64,000 nt of DNA from the NCBI RefSeq assembly GCF_021458635.1, contig NZ_JAIRDQ010000002.1, positions 62,001-126,000 on the forward strand. The letters are read 5' to 3'. Shown here in pieces: positions 9,670 through 17,720 of this stretch. The notes beneath the pieces are model-generated. The model saw nothing but the letters and a program-made list of their open reading frames with translations, had not been told where the DNA came from and searched no databases. Both the position numbers and the translations under genes were made by a program. How positions within the stretch are numbered: the stretch's first letter is position 1; each line of letters begins with the position of its first letter. The DNA comes from Bradyrhizobium monzae (GTDB lineage Bacteria; Pseudomonadota; Alphaproteobacteria; Rhizobiales; Xanthobacteraceae).

Positions 9670-10001
9670 GCCTGCCCGCAAGCGCGTCTGGGTCGACGGG
9701 CATTCTGCCGCGCGGCGTCCACAGCACGACATCACCGAATGCCACGGCCTCTTCCTGCGTCGCTGTGCGCGCGCGAGAGATACCCGCGGTCGCCTCTGCA
9801 GCCCGGACTGGATCGCGGGAGCCAAAGACACCTCGTGACCCGCGCGCGCCCAAACGGTGCCCAGCGTTCGTTCCACCGCCCCGATACCCACGATTCCGCC
9901 CGCCTGCGACCTCCCGGAAACATCCAGCGCTTGTCGCGCCGCCGCCTGACCAGGAGCACTCTGCCCTTCCTTGCGACGACAAGCTTTGATGACTTCGCCA
10001 C
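9670..10001 (-). pseudogene. Scrambled remnant: NUDIX N-terminus joined to F420-reductase-like fragment
   Basis: Reading from the ATG at 10001, the first 37 residues resemble a NUDIX hydrolase start (KLVVARKGRVLLVRRR, then KRWMFPGG), but the frame loses the NUDIX box. From about 9905 a second frame reads IVGIGAVERTLGTVWARAGHEV, the Rossmann start of an NADPH-dependent F420 reductase-like oxidoreductase. After GHEV the similarity jumps to the third frame (VFGSRDP, then EEAVAFGDVVLWTPRGR), consistent with loss of one base. So two genes appear deleted into each other and frameshifted. It lies 3 bases downstream of the phosphodiesterase gene of the Ugp-like operon. The reading is by eye and rather short. 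Confidence 0.5.
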
Positions 10002-10004
10002 GCT

Positions 10005-10844
10005 CTAGTCCGCCAGCTCGAGCGCGAGGGGTTGGTGATCGGAAGCATCGGTTGCTTCGTTGACCTCGATACTGCGCACGCGACTGACCAAGTCCTCCGT
10101 CACGAAAATGAAGTCGCGACAGTCCGGCCCCTTGGCCCATTGCACGCGGTCGTAGATTCCGCACGTTGGCGCCCGCGGGCGGCCGGGACGATTGGCGGTC
10201 CACGCATCCCGATAGTTGAGACCGGGCCGGCTGGCGCGGTCGATCAGGGCGTGCTGGGGATCGGCAACGTCGAAATTGAAATCGCCACACATCAGGCTAG
10301 ACACAGCGACCGTCTGGCTCTCATACGGCTCATCGTGCCGGGAGCCGGCCTGTCTTGGGCTCATTGATGCGTCCTCCTGCAAGTCCAGCAGTCGCGTGAT
10401 CTGCGCCTCGCGCTGTTCGGTCGAATGAAATTCGAGATGTGTGTTGACGATGCGGATCGCGCCGAACGAGGCCTGAACCGTCACCTCCAGGGCGTGACGG
10501 CGCATGCTGCGCACCTTGGCTGCGCGTGGCCACGGCAACAGGTGATTGGCGATCTGCAACACCGGCAAACGCGACAGCGTCATGTTGCCGAAACGATGGA
10601 GGGTGCCCTCTCGATCCATCGTTTCGATTGCCGGTCGGAATATTGCGGAGTAGCCGGGCAGCACGGCCGCCAGCTGCGCGCTCTGGTCAACTCCATCGCC
10701 GAACCTCGAGAAATTGGCGCTCACCTCCTGGAAGCAGAATACGTCCGCGTCGAGCGTCTGCCGTGCGACCGCAACGATCCTTGGCAGATCGGTTACGCCG
10801 TCGCAGCCCTTGCCGCACTGTATGTTCCAGGTGAGGAGCCTCAT
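10005..10844 (-). CDS. Endonuclease/exonuclease/phosphatase-family hydrolase (operon phosphodiesterase)
   Basis: 279 residues from the ATG at 10844, whose A is shared with the stop of the upstream permease (TAATG), so translation is probably coupled. The family signatures are all present: WNIQ (Asn7), CFQEV (metal-binding Glu40), NTHLEF (catalytic His), CGDFNFD and a C-terminal SDHQPL. Members are Mg-dependent phosphodiesterases acting on nucleic acids, phospholipids or inositol phosphates. No signal peptide is seen, so it is probably cytosolic. As the last gene of an Ugp-like uptake operon it occupies the place UgpQ holds in classical ugp operons, and may release phosphate or alcohol from the imported ester; that role is inference. 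Confidence 0.85.
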   Translation of the reverse strand: MRLLTWNIQCGKGCDGVTDLPRIVAVARQTLDADVFCFQEVSANFSRFGDGVDQSAQLAAVLPGYSAIFRPAIETMDREGTLHRFGNMTLSRLPVLQIANHLLPWPRAAKVRSMRRHALEVTVQASFGAIRIVNTHLEFHSTEQREAQITRLLDLQEDASMSPRQAGSRHDEPYESQTVAVSSLMCGDFNFDVADPQHALIDRASRPGLNYRDAWTANRPGRPRAPTCGIYDRVQWAKGPDCRDFIFVTEDLVSRVRSIEVNEATDASDHQPLALELAD

Positions 10845-11653
10845 TATCGGATACCTGCCCGCATGAACGATTGAACGAATTGGCGCTGAAACAGCAGAAA
10901 CGCAATCAGCAGCGGTGCCATGGTCATCACCGTTGCCGCCGTTATGACCGACCAGTCCACCCCGGTCTCCGGGGCGCCGAACACCGCAAGGCCCACGGTG
11001 AGCGGCCGCGCCTCCACCGAATTGGTGACGATCAGCGGCCAGAGGAAATTGTTCCAGTGATAACTGACGGAGACGAGGCCGAACGCCACATAAGTCGGCC
11101 GCGCCAGCGGCACATAGACCCGCCAGAGAATCCCGAGCGGCCCCGCCCCTTCGACGCGCGCTGCCTCGACCAGTTCCTGCGGTACGCTCTTGAAGGTTTG
11201 CCGCAGAAGGAAGATGCCGAAGGCGCTGGCGAGATAAGGCAGCGCGATCGCGGGGATCGTGTCCAGTAGCCCGAGCTTGGCGACTGCCCGGTAATTCTCG
11301 ACGATCAGCACGTCGGGCATGATCATCAACTGTAGCAGCACCAGCGCAAAGGCGATGCCGCTGCCCCGGAATTTGAAGCGCGCAAAAGCGTAAGCCGCGA
11401 GCGTCGACAGGATGAGCTGTCCGACCAGCACCAGCGTCACCAGAACGATCGTGTTGAGATAGTAGCGGGCGAACGGTGCCTGCTTCCAGGCCCGTCCAAA
11501 ATTCTCCAGAGTCCATGGCGCCGAGAGGCTGAAGGACGTCGCATAGGCCGCCGGATGTAGCGCGCTCCAGAAGGCATAGGCCAGCGGCGCGAGCCAGACC
11601 AACGCCAGCAGCCACGCGGCGATCGCTTCGACGGGGTGCGTTCGCCCTCTCAT
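10844..11653 (-). CDS. ABC transporter permease, UgpE/MalG type
   Basis: 269 residues with six predicted membrane helices and the cytoplasmic EAA loop (EAARVEGAGPLGILWRVYVPL) that docks the ATPase, typical of the second permease of sugar/glycerol-phosphate importers. The start overlaps the end of the partner permease by four bases (ATGA) and the stop overlaps the phosphodiesterase start. With the other permease, binding protein and ATPase upstream it forms a complete importer. The substrate is probably glycerol-3-phosphate or a related ester, judging from the GlpR-type regulator next door, but a sugar cannot be excluded. Confidence 0.9.
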   Translation of the reverse strand: MRGRTHPVEAIAAWLLALVWLAPLAYAFWSALHPAAYATSFSLSAPWTLENFGRAWKQAPFARYYLNTIVLVTLVLVGQLILSTLAAYAFARFKFRGSGIAFALVLLQLMIMPDVLIVENYRAVAKLGLLDTIPAIALPYLASAFGIFLLRQTFKSVPQELVEAARVEGAGPLGILWRVYVPLARPTYVAFGLVSVSYHWNNFLWPLIVTNSVEARPLTVGLAVFGAPETGVDWSVITAATVMTMAPLLIAFLLFQRQFVQSFMRAGIR

Positions 11654-12567
11654 TGGTAATGGATCCTGCGATCGAGATAGCCGAACTTGACCAGCGCCAC
11701 CGCGCTCAGCAGCAAAAGCAGCACCACCGTCAGCGTTGCCGCATAGGACGAATCCTGGAACGTGAAGGCGACCTCATAGATGTAATAGAGCAGCAGCGTA
11801 CTGGCGTTGTTCGGGCCGCCCTTGGTCATGATGACGAGATGGTCGACGAGCTTGAACGAGTTGATGACAGCGTTGATCGCCACAAACAGCGTGGTCGGCA
11901 TCAATAGCGGGAACGTGATCCGGCGGAACGTGTACCAGCGGCTCGCGCCTTCGATCGAGGCGGCCTCCTCGAGATCCGGCGAGAGCTGCTGGAGCGCGGC
12001 GAGATAGAAGATCATGAAGAATCCGGCCTCCTTCCAGATCACCATCACGATCAGACAGCCCATCACCGTAGAGGGATCGCCGAGCCAGTTCCAGCCGCCG
12101 AGACCGAACAATCCGCGCAGCTGATCGAGCAGGCCGTAATCCGGCGTATAAAAGAACAGCCAGATGTTGGCGACGGCGATCATGGGCAGCACGGTCGGCG
12201 TGAAATAGGCGAGGCGCAGAAAACCCCGCCCGCGCATGTTGCGATTGACCCAGATCGCCATGACCAGCGCGAGCGCGATCGATGTCGGAACGGTGCCGAG
12301 CGCGAACCAGAAATTGTTGATCAGCGCCTTCCAGAAGATCGGATCGGCCTCCATCGCCTGGTAGCTGTCGAGGCCCACGAAGACTTCGGTGCCGTTGCGC
12401 TTGGTGATGAACAGGGAATGCCGGATCGTCGCCAGGATCGGATAATGGGTAAAGGCGACCAGCAGCACCGCTGCCGGCAACAGCAGCAGCCACGCGTTCA
12501 CGGCATTCCACCACGCCTGCGACGGCGCGCGGCGTTCGGGAATTGACGATGCGGTGGTGTCAGTCAT
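11650..12567 (-). CDS. ABC transporter permease, UgpA/MalF type
   Basis: 305 residues, six membrane helices after a short cytosolic N-terminus (MTDTTASSIPERR). The EAA loop reads EEAASIEGASRWYTFRRITFPLL. A W-L-G-D-P element before the fifth helix region is common in this permease class. It lies 45 bases downstream of the binding-protein gene and overlaps the second permease by four bases. It forms the inner-membrane heterodimer with that protein. Confidence 0.9.
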   Translation of the reverse strand: MTDTTASSIPERRAPSQAWWNAVNAWLLLLPAAVLLVAFTHYPILATIRHSLFITKRNGTEVFVGLDSYQAMEADPIFWKALINNFWFALGTVPTSIALALVMAIWVNRNMRGRGFLRLAYFTPTVLPMIAVANIWLFFYTPDYGLLDQLRGLFGLGGWNWLGDPSTVMGCLIVMVIWKEAGFFMIFYLAALQQLSPDLEEAASIEGASRWYTFRRITFPLLMPTTLFVAINAVINSFKLVDHLVIMTKGGPNNASTLLLYYIYEVAFTFQDSSYAATLTVVLLLLLSAVALVKFGYLDRRIHYQ

Positions 12568-12612
12568 GCTGAGATCGCGGGATGGCGGTGAACCGCCATC
12601 CCGCAGCGCTCC

Positions 12613-13890
12613 TTACTTGGAAGCGCGCAGCACACGGTCGGACTGCGCCTGCGCAGCGGCCAGCGCCTCTTGCGGCTTCTGAGACCCGGTGACAGCTGCT
12701 TGCACCGCGTCATTGACGAACTTGTAGATCCGGCCGTTCTCGTGAACCGAGAGCTCCGGCACCGCGTGCTCAAGCTGATCGCGCGCGACGGTCGCCTGCG
12801 GGAAGCTCCTAGCGTACTCTTCCATCGCCTTGGTCTTGTAAGCGGCCGGCGACACGGCGACATAGCCGGTCTTCATGCTCCATTCCGCCGCGCGTTCAGG
12901 CGCCGTCATCCACTGTATGAACTTGACGGCGGCCTTCTGCTGCTCGGGTGATGCGCTCTTGAAGATGTAGAAGCTGCCGCCGCCGGTCGGTGAGCCCCTC
13001 CGCTCTTTTGCCGGAAGCATGGCCACTCCGAACGGGAATTTAGCGGCGTCCTTGACGGCCGTGAGGTTGCCGGTCGTGTGCCACATCATCGCGGTCTTGC
13101 CTTCGAGGAAGTCGGTGCGCAGCGTGGCCCAGTCGATGCTGCCTGCAGGCATGACATTGTGCTTGCGGGACAGATCGACCCAATAATCGAGCGCGGCAAC
13201 CGTCTTCGGTGCGCTCAGGTGGACCTCGGTGCCGGCCTCGTTCATCATCTTCTGGCCGTTTTCGATGGCGAGCGCCTGCAGCATCCAGTAGCCATAACCG
13301 GTCGTGGGGATCTCGACGCCCCAGCGTGTGGTATTGCCGGAGCCGTCCTTCTTGATCAGCTTCTTCGACATCTCGGTCATTTCATCCCAAGACGCCGGCG
13401 CCTTCTCCGGATCGAGCCCGGCCTCCTTGAAGGCATCCTTGTTCCAGTACAGCACGATGGTCGAGCGCTGGAACGGAATGCTCCAGGTCTTGCCGTCGAT
13501 CTGACCGTTGGCCATGAACGCCGGGTAGAATTCCTTGAACCAGGCCTTGTCGCTGACGAGGTCGTCGAACGGAACGATGGCATTCTCGTCCATCAGCGTG
13601 AACACGTCGGTCGACAGCAGCACCGACAGCTGCGGCGGCTGGCCGCCCTTCATCGCCGTCATCGCCTTGGTCATCGTATCGGTGTAGTTGCCGGCATAAA
13701 CAGCCGTCACCTCGATATCGGAATTTTCCTTCTCGAAGCGCGCGACCATATCGTCGACGATCTTGGTGACGGGACCTCCCACCGCGACCGGATAATACAT
13801 GGTCAAATCCACCGCAGCCGCCGGATAGGCCGTACCAAGCGACAGGGCCGTGAACGCCGCGGCCATCAACAGTGTTCGTCGAGCAAACAT
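12613..13890 (-). CDS. Periplasmic substrate-binding protein, UgpB-like
   Basis: 425 residues. The start at 13890 (MFARRTLLMAAAF) is chosen because AAGGAG lies 7 bases upstream; an upstream ATG at 13941 lacks this. The signal peptide ends near AYPAAAV-DL. The mature protein has the cluster-1 solute-binding fold: an N-terminal strand with FEKENSDIEVTAVYAGNY, then LYWNKDAFKEAGLDPEKAPASWDEM, a close match to the UgpB pattern, and a C-terminal helical cap. It is the second gene of the operon, after the ATPase. A glycerol-3-phosphate or glycerophosphodiester ligand is a reasonable guess, not shown by the sequence. Confidence 0.88.
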   Translation of the reverse strand: MFARRTLLMAAAFTALSLGTAYPAAAVDLTMYYPVAVGGPVTKIVDDMVARFEKENSDIEVTAVYAGNYTDTMTKAMTAMKGGQPPQLSVLLSTDVFTLMDENAIVPFDDLVSDKAWFKEFYPAFMANGQIDGKTWSIPFQRSTIVLYWNKDAFKEAGLDPEKAPASWDEMTEMSKKLIKKDGSGNTTRWGVEIPTTGYGYWMLQALAIENGQKMMNEAGTEVHLSAPKTVAALDYWVDLSRKHNVMPAGSIDWATLRTDFLEGKTAMMWHTTGNLTAVKDAAKFPFGVAMLPAKERRGSPTGGGSFYIFKSASPEQQKAAVKFIQWMTAPERAAEWSMKTGYVAVSPAAYKTKAMEEYARSFPQATVARDQLEHAVPELSVHENGRIYKFVNDAVQAAVTGSQKPQEALAAAQAQSDRVLRASK

Positions 13891-13937
13891 TCTAATCTCC
13901 TTCGTTGTATTGTCCGACCGCTTTGGCGCAGCGCCTC

Positions 13938-14957
13938 TCATCGAGCGGATGCGGCCAGCCGGTCTTCGTTGGCGATGTCGTCGAGCCTGACTTCCGATGT
14001 CGAATCGAAACGGTGTTCATGCGCAGCGTCCCAGGCGAGCCTGACATCCTCGCCAGACTGAACCTTGCTGAACCCCTCCAGCCGTACTGAGATCGGCTGC
14101 CCATCGATCTCGCAGAGAACGATGCTGTCGGCGCCGAGATGCTCCACGGCCTTGACGCGTGCGGCACGGTCGCCGTCGGCGACGATCTGGACGTGCTCCG
14201 GCCGCACGCCGATGAGGCGATCGCCCTGGCGCACGAGATTCATAGGCGGCGAGCCGATGAACCGTGCGGTAAACGCCGTTGCGGGGCGATTGTAGAGCTC
14301 TTCCGGCGAGCCGTTCTGCTCGATGCGACCGTCTCGCATCAGCACGACGCGGTCGGCCATCGTCATGGCCTCCGTCTGATCGTGAGTCACATAGACCATC
14401 GTCATACCAAGGCGCTGCTGCAGCGTCCGGATCTCGGTCCGCATCTCATGACGCAGCTTGGCATCGAGATTGGAGAGCGGCTCGTCCATCAGGCAGATGC
14501 GAGCTTCCGCGATGATCGCCCGCCCCAGCGCGACACGCTGGCGCTGACCGCCTGACAATTGCGACGGCTTGCGTTCAAGAAGATGACTTAGACCGACGAT
14601 ATCGGCGACGCGCTTGAGCCGCCCATCGCGCTCGGCCCGCGAAACCCGCCGCACACGCAGACCGAACACGATATTCTCGGCCACGCTTAAATGCGGAAAC
14701 AGCGCGTAGGACTGGAAGACCATGGAGATCTTCCGCTGCGCAGGCGTGAGATGGGTGACATCGGCGCCGCCAATGCTGATCGTGCCGGCATCGGCCTCTT
14801 CAAGACCAGCGATCAGACGGAGGGTGGTGGACTTGCCGCATCCGGACGGTCCCAGCAGCACCAGCAGCGAGCCTTCGTCCGCCGTCAGGCTGACGTCGTC
14901 GACGGCGCGCATCGCGCCCCAGAACTTCGAGACGCGGTTCAGCGTGATCGCCGACAT
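13938..14957 (-). CDS. ABC transporter ATPase, UgpC/MalK type
   Basis: 339 residues from MSAITLNRVSKFWG. It carries Walker A GPSGCGKST, signature LSGGQRQRVALGRA, Walker B ICLMDEPLSNLDAK and the switch THDQTEAM, followed by a C-terminal TOBE/regulatory domain (about 235-339). It is the first gene of the Ugp-like operon; the binding-protein gene starts 47 bases downstream. An upstream in-frame ATG at 15056 would add a 33-residue leader that includes a duplicated 15-bp unit, which I judge to be untranslated. The divergent GlpR-type repressor and a palindrome in the shared gap suggest regulation at this promoter. Confidence 0.9.
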   Translation of the reverse strand: MSAITLNRVSKFWGAMRAVDDVSLTADEGSLLVLLGPSGCGKSTTLRLIAGLEEADAGTISIGGADVTHLTPAQRKISMVFQSYALFPHLSVAENIVFGLRVRRVSRAERDGRLKRVADIVGLSHLLERKPSQLSGGQRQRVALGRAIIAEARICLMDEPLSNLDAKLRHEMRTEIRTLQQRLGMTMVYVTHDQTEAMTMADRVVLMRDGRIEQNGSPEELYNRPATAFTARFIGSPPMNLVRQGDRLIGVRPEHVQIVADGDRAARVKAVEHLGADSIVLCEIDGQPISVRLEGFSKVQSGEDVRLAWDAAHEHRFDSTSEVRLDDIANEDRLAASAR

Positions 14958-14988
14958 GACCGGCTCGCTTTCGATTGCCGTGACGTAC

Positions 14989-15018
14989 GCAAAGAGATGT
15001 CGCGCAAAGAGATGTCGC
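14989..15018. repeat. Two tandem copies of a 15-bp unit in the ATPase leader
   Basis: The unit GCAAAGAGATGTCGC occurs twice head to tail, immediately followed by a partial third copy (GCAAACGC). It lies 31-61 bases upstream of the chosen ATPase start and probably arose by slippage. Confidence 0.85.
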
Positions 15019-15135
15019 GCAAACGCGTTGCGTCCTGCTCGCGCCGAGCAGCGCAAGGTCGGTCACGACACGCAGACCGCTCCATCCGTGTCTCTCCCCA
15101 TGACTACGCAACATTCATCGGCGTAGCGATTATTG

Positions 15136-15149
15136 TGTTCATATGAACA
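15136..15149. promoter_or_regulatory. GlpR-like palindromic operator
   Basis: TGTTCATATGAACA is a perfect 14-bp palindrome in the gap between the divergent Ugp-like operon and the DeoR/GlpR-type gene. Its half-site TATGTTC resembles the known E. coli GlpR half-site (WATGTTCG). A second possible half-site, ATGTTCGAAT, lies at 15188-15197, near the repressor start. The position would let the repressor control both directions. Confidence 0.6.
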
Positions 15150-15223
15150 TAGTATGACAGCATATGAAATAGAAATTTGCCCCGCCGATGTTCGAATGAT
15201 ACTTTAGGTGGTACGGAGAGCCC

Positions 15224-16006
15224 ATGCTCAGCACGCCCACCGAACGTCAGGCCAACATTCTTGAGATTGTGCGCGGCGAAGGTTTCGCTTCGATCGAGCA
15301 ACTTGCGACGCGGTTCGACGTCACGCAGCAAACCATCCGCCGCGTCGTCAACGCGCTCTGCGATCAGGGACTGCTGCGCCGGATCCATGGGGGCGTCAGC
15401 CTACCTGTCCAGAACCAGAACCTCGCCTATGGCAGCAGGCAGGGACTGAACGCCGACGCCAAGCAGCGCATTGCGCGCGAGACCGCACGGTTCATTCCTG
15501 ACGGAGCGTCACTCATGATCGGGCTCGGCACCACGCCCGAATATGTGGCGCAGGCGCTATCTCATCGTCAGGATCTTCGCATCATCACCAATAGCTTGAA
15601 TGTTGCGGCCGCATTCGCGCAGAATCCCGACGTGGAGATATCGATCGCGGGCGGCACACTCCGTCCGCTCGACCGGGATGTCGTCGGCGAAGCGGCCGCA
15701 CGCTTCTTCTCGGGATTTCGCGCCGACTTTGGCATCTTCGGCGTCGGTGGCGTCGACCAGGATGGCACGCTGCTGGATTTCCACGCCGCTGAAGTTCAGG
15801 CCAGGCAATCAATCGTCGCCAATTCGCGCACCGCAGTGCTGGTCGCCGACACCACGAAGTTCGGCCGCAACGCGACCGTGCGAGGCGGCCATCTCGACGA
15901 CTGTCACCACCTGTTCACTGACGGTCCGTTACCGGCAGCGTTTGCGACCATCGCCGCGAAGTATGGCGACCGCATCCGTGCGCCAAATGATGCACGCCCG
16001 GACTAG
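15224..16006 (+). CDS. DeoR/GlpR-family transcriptional repressor
   Basis: 260 residues; the CGGAGAG ribosome site precedes the ATG. The N-terminal winged helix-turn-helix shows the DeoR signature (RQANILEIVRGEGFASIEQLA, recognition helix VTQQTIRRVVNAL, then LLRRIHGG). The C-terminal effector domain has the GLGTTPEYVAQAL phosphate-sugar binding loop, ITNSLNVA, and GGTLRP, as in GlpR-type regulators that sense phosphorylated sugars or glycerol-3-phosphate. It is divergent from the Ugp-like operon with a palindromic operator in between, so it most likely represses that operon and itself. Confidence 0.9.
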   Translation: MLSTPTERQANILEIVRGEGFASIEQLATRFDVTQQTIRRVVNALCDQGLLRRIHGGVSLPVQNQNLAYGSRQGLNADAKQRIARETARFIPDGASLMIGLGTTPEYVAQALSHRQDLRIITNSLNVAAAFAQNPDVEISIAGGTLRPLDRDVVGEAAARFFSGFRADFGIFGVGGVDQDGTLLDFHAAEVQARQSIVANSRTAVLVADTTKFGRNATVRGGHLDDCHHLFTDGPLPAAFATIAAKYGDRIRAPNDARPD

Positions 16007-16322
16007 GTCCGCTCAGCGTTGACGCAGCCTGCAAGGCCGTCCCGGAACTTAGACAGTTCATGACGGATCATCGCGGTATCGGATCCATCCACCTCCCTGC
16101 TCGCCTGGCAGCTTCGGAGCTCGACCATATTACAGGTCGGGGCTTCGAGATGCTGCCTCCGTGGTCTCGATCTCACGCACCGGGATTCCAGGTGACGCGG
16201 GCCGCACAAGCGACCTCCATCATCTTCCGCGCCATCAAATCCACAGAGATTGACTTGTTATAACATTTGAGCAAATGTCCTAACTAACCGGAGCCTAAAA
16301 TCCGGATTTTCGGGAGGACAGC
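16007..16322. other. Intergenic region before the second ABC operon
   Basis: About 316 bases with no convincing gene. Short open frames here have no ribosome sites or recognisable content. The right end is AT-richer and holds a candidate promoter (TTGACT at 16250) overlapping an inverted repeat, then the ribosome site GGGAGG before the binding-protein gene. Confidence 0.55.
16263..16278. promoter_or_regulatory. Inverted repeat, candidate operator of the sulfatase-linked ABC operon
   Basis: ACATTTG-AG-CAAATGT: 7-bp perfect arms around two bases, 45 bases before the binding-protein ATG and just downstream of a TTGACT box. It is placed to act as an operator, perhaps for the GntR/UTRA regulator encoded at the end of the transporter genes. 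The match to that regulator is inference. Confidence 0.5.
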
Positions 16323-17717
16323 ATGACGCCATTCAAGCCGACGCGACGAACGCTACTCAAAACCGGAACCGCGGCTGCGGCTCTGGCGACGTTTGGGCCT
16401 GGCATCCTGCGGCACGCGTCCGCACAGGACGCCGACCTCGCGCCCTACAAATCCGCGCAAATCGACTGGCAACAGGTCTCCGGCGAGACCATCACGGTCG
16501 CGGTCATCCCGGCTAGCTATTTCGAAAACCTGATCACGCTGGCGCCGCAGTTCAAGGCGCTCACCGGCATCGACGTCCGCTTCGAAAAGATTCCGCCGGC
16601 ACAGATCCGGCAGAAGAGCGTCATCGACCTGACCTCGAAGACCGGCACCTACGCGACCCACGCCGCGGACCCCATGTATTATGCGCTCTACGCCGCGAAC
16701 AAATGGGTCGAGCCGCTCGACACCTATCTCAACGACAAGGCGCTGACCGATCAGGCCTGGTTCAAGCTGGACGACATCATCCCGGCTTGGCGCAGCGCCA
16801 ACGGCATCGACGGCAAGCTCTACGGCATGCCCTATGACGGCGAAGTCACGATCCAAGTCTATCGCAAGGACCTCTACGACGCGAAGGGCCTGAAGCCGGC
16901 CGACACGCTCGAAGCCTATATGGCGAACGCTGCGGCACTGAACACGCCGAATGATCGCGTTTGGGGCGCAGCACTTCGCGGCGTCGCCGGCGCCGGCCAG
17001 AACATGTACATCTATCCGTCGCTCTTCCGCGAGTTCGGCGGTGACTGGATGAAGGGCGGCAAACTCTCCGTCAACGGCCCAGAGGCCGAGGGGGCGCTCG
17101 CCTGGTACGTCGACATCATGAAGAAGTACGCGCCGACGGCAGCCGCGAACTGGAACTGGCCCGACATCGCCGACGCCTTCTCGCAAGGCACTGTCGCCAG
17201 CTACATCGACGCGCATTCGTCGGCCTCGGTCGTCAACAATCCGGAAAAGTCCAAGGTGATCGGCAAGGTCGCCTATGCCCGCTGGCCCAAGGGTCCCTCG
17301 GGCAAGCGCACCACCTCGATCTGGAACTGGGGCTTTCCGATCAATTCCGCGCTGCCGGAGAAGAAGCGCAAGGCGACTTGGCTGTTCATCCAGTGGGCGG
17401 CGAGCGCCGAGACCCAGGCGCGCACAGCGCATAAGTTCGCAGGTCCCACCAAGCGCTCGGGCGTCAACCGCACCTCGATCTGGAAGGATCCCGATTATAT
17501 CAAGCTGATGAGTGGCTTCGGTGACAATTTCGTCGAGGCCACAATGGGCGCACTGCAGGACGACACCGATGTCGACTGGCGTCCGCGCGTGCCGCAATGG
17601 CCTGCAATCGGCGACACCATGGCGACCGCGATCCAGTCGGCCCTCTCCGGCCAGGCCACGATCAAGGCCGCACTCGACGATGCGCAGCGCCGCATCGAGC
17701 CGATGATGCGCGGCTGA
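16323..17717 (+). CDS. Extracellular solute-binding protein (sugar type), Tat-exported
   Basis: 464 residues with a twin-arginine signal (TRRTLLKTG at residues 7-15, then an Ala-rich core ending HASA-QD), so it is probably exported folded. GGGAGGACAGC precedes the ATG. The mature chain is a large cluster-1 binding protein of the sugar family: ITLAPQFKALTGIDVRFEK, YGMPYDGEVTIQVYRKDLYDAKGL, and a C-terminal RIEPMM. Its length is at the upper end for the family. It is the first gene of a tightly packed transporter operon that continues into a regulator, a sulfatase and its activating enzyme, so the ligand may be a sulfated sugar or other organosulfate; this is inference. Confidence 0.88.
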   Translation: MTPFKPTRRTLLKTGTAAAALATFGPGILRHASAQDADLAPYKSAQIDWQQVSGETITVAVIPASYFENLITLAPQFKALTGIDVRFEKIPPAQIRQKSVIDLTSKTGTYATHAADPMYYALYAANKWVEPLDTYLNDKALTDQAWFKLDDIIPAWRSANGIDGKLYGMPYDGEVTIQVYRKDLYDAKGLKPADTLEAYMANAAALNTPNDRVWGAALRGVAGAGQNMYIYPSLFREFGGDWMKGGKLSVNGPEAEGALAWYVDIMKKYAPTAAANWNWPDIADAFSQGTVASYIDAHSSASVVNNPEKSKVIGKVAYARWPKGPSGKRTTSIWNWGFPINSALPEKKRKATWLFIQWAASAETQARTAHKFAGPTKRSGVNRTSIWKDPDYIKLMSGFGDNFVEATMGALQDDTDVDWRPRVPQWPAIGDTMATAIQSALSGQATIKAALDDAQRRIEPMMRG

Positions 17718-17720
17718 GCC

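Noticed and set aside
16060..16263. Small plus-strand frame after the DeoR-type gene
   Set aside because: No ribosome site, no recognisable content, and it runs into the promoter region of the next operon.
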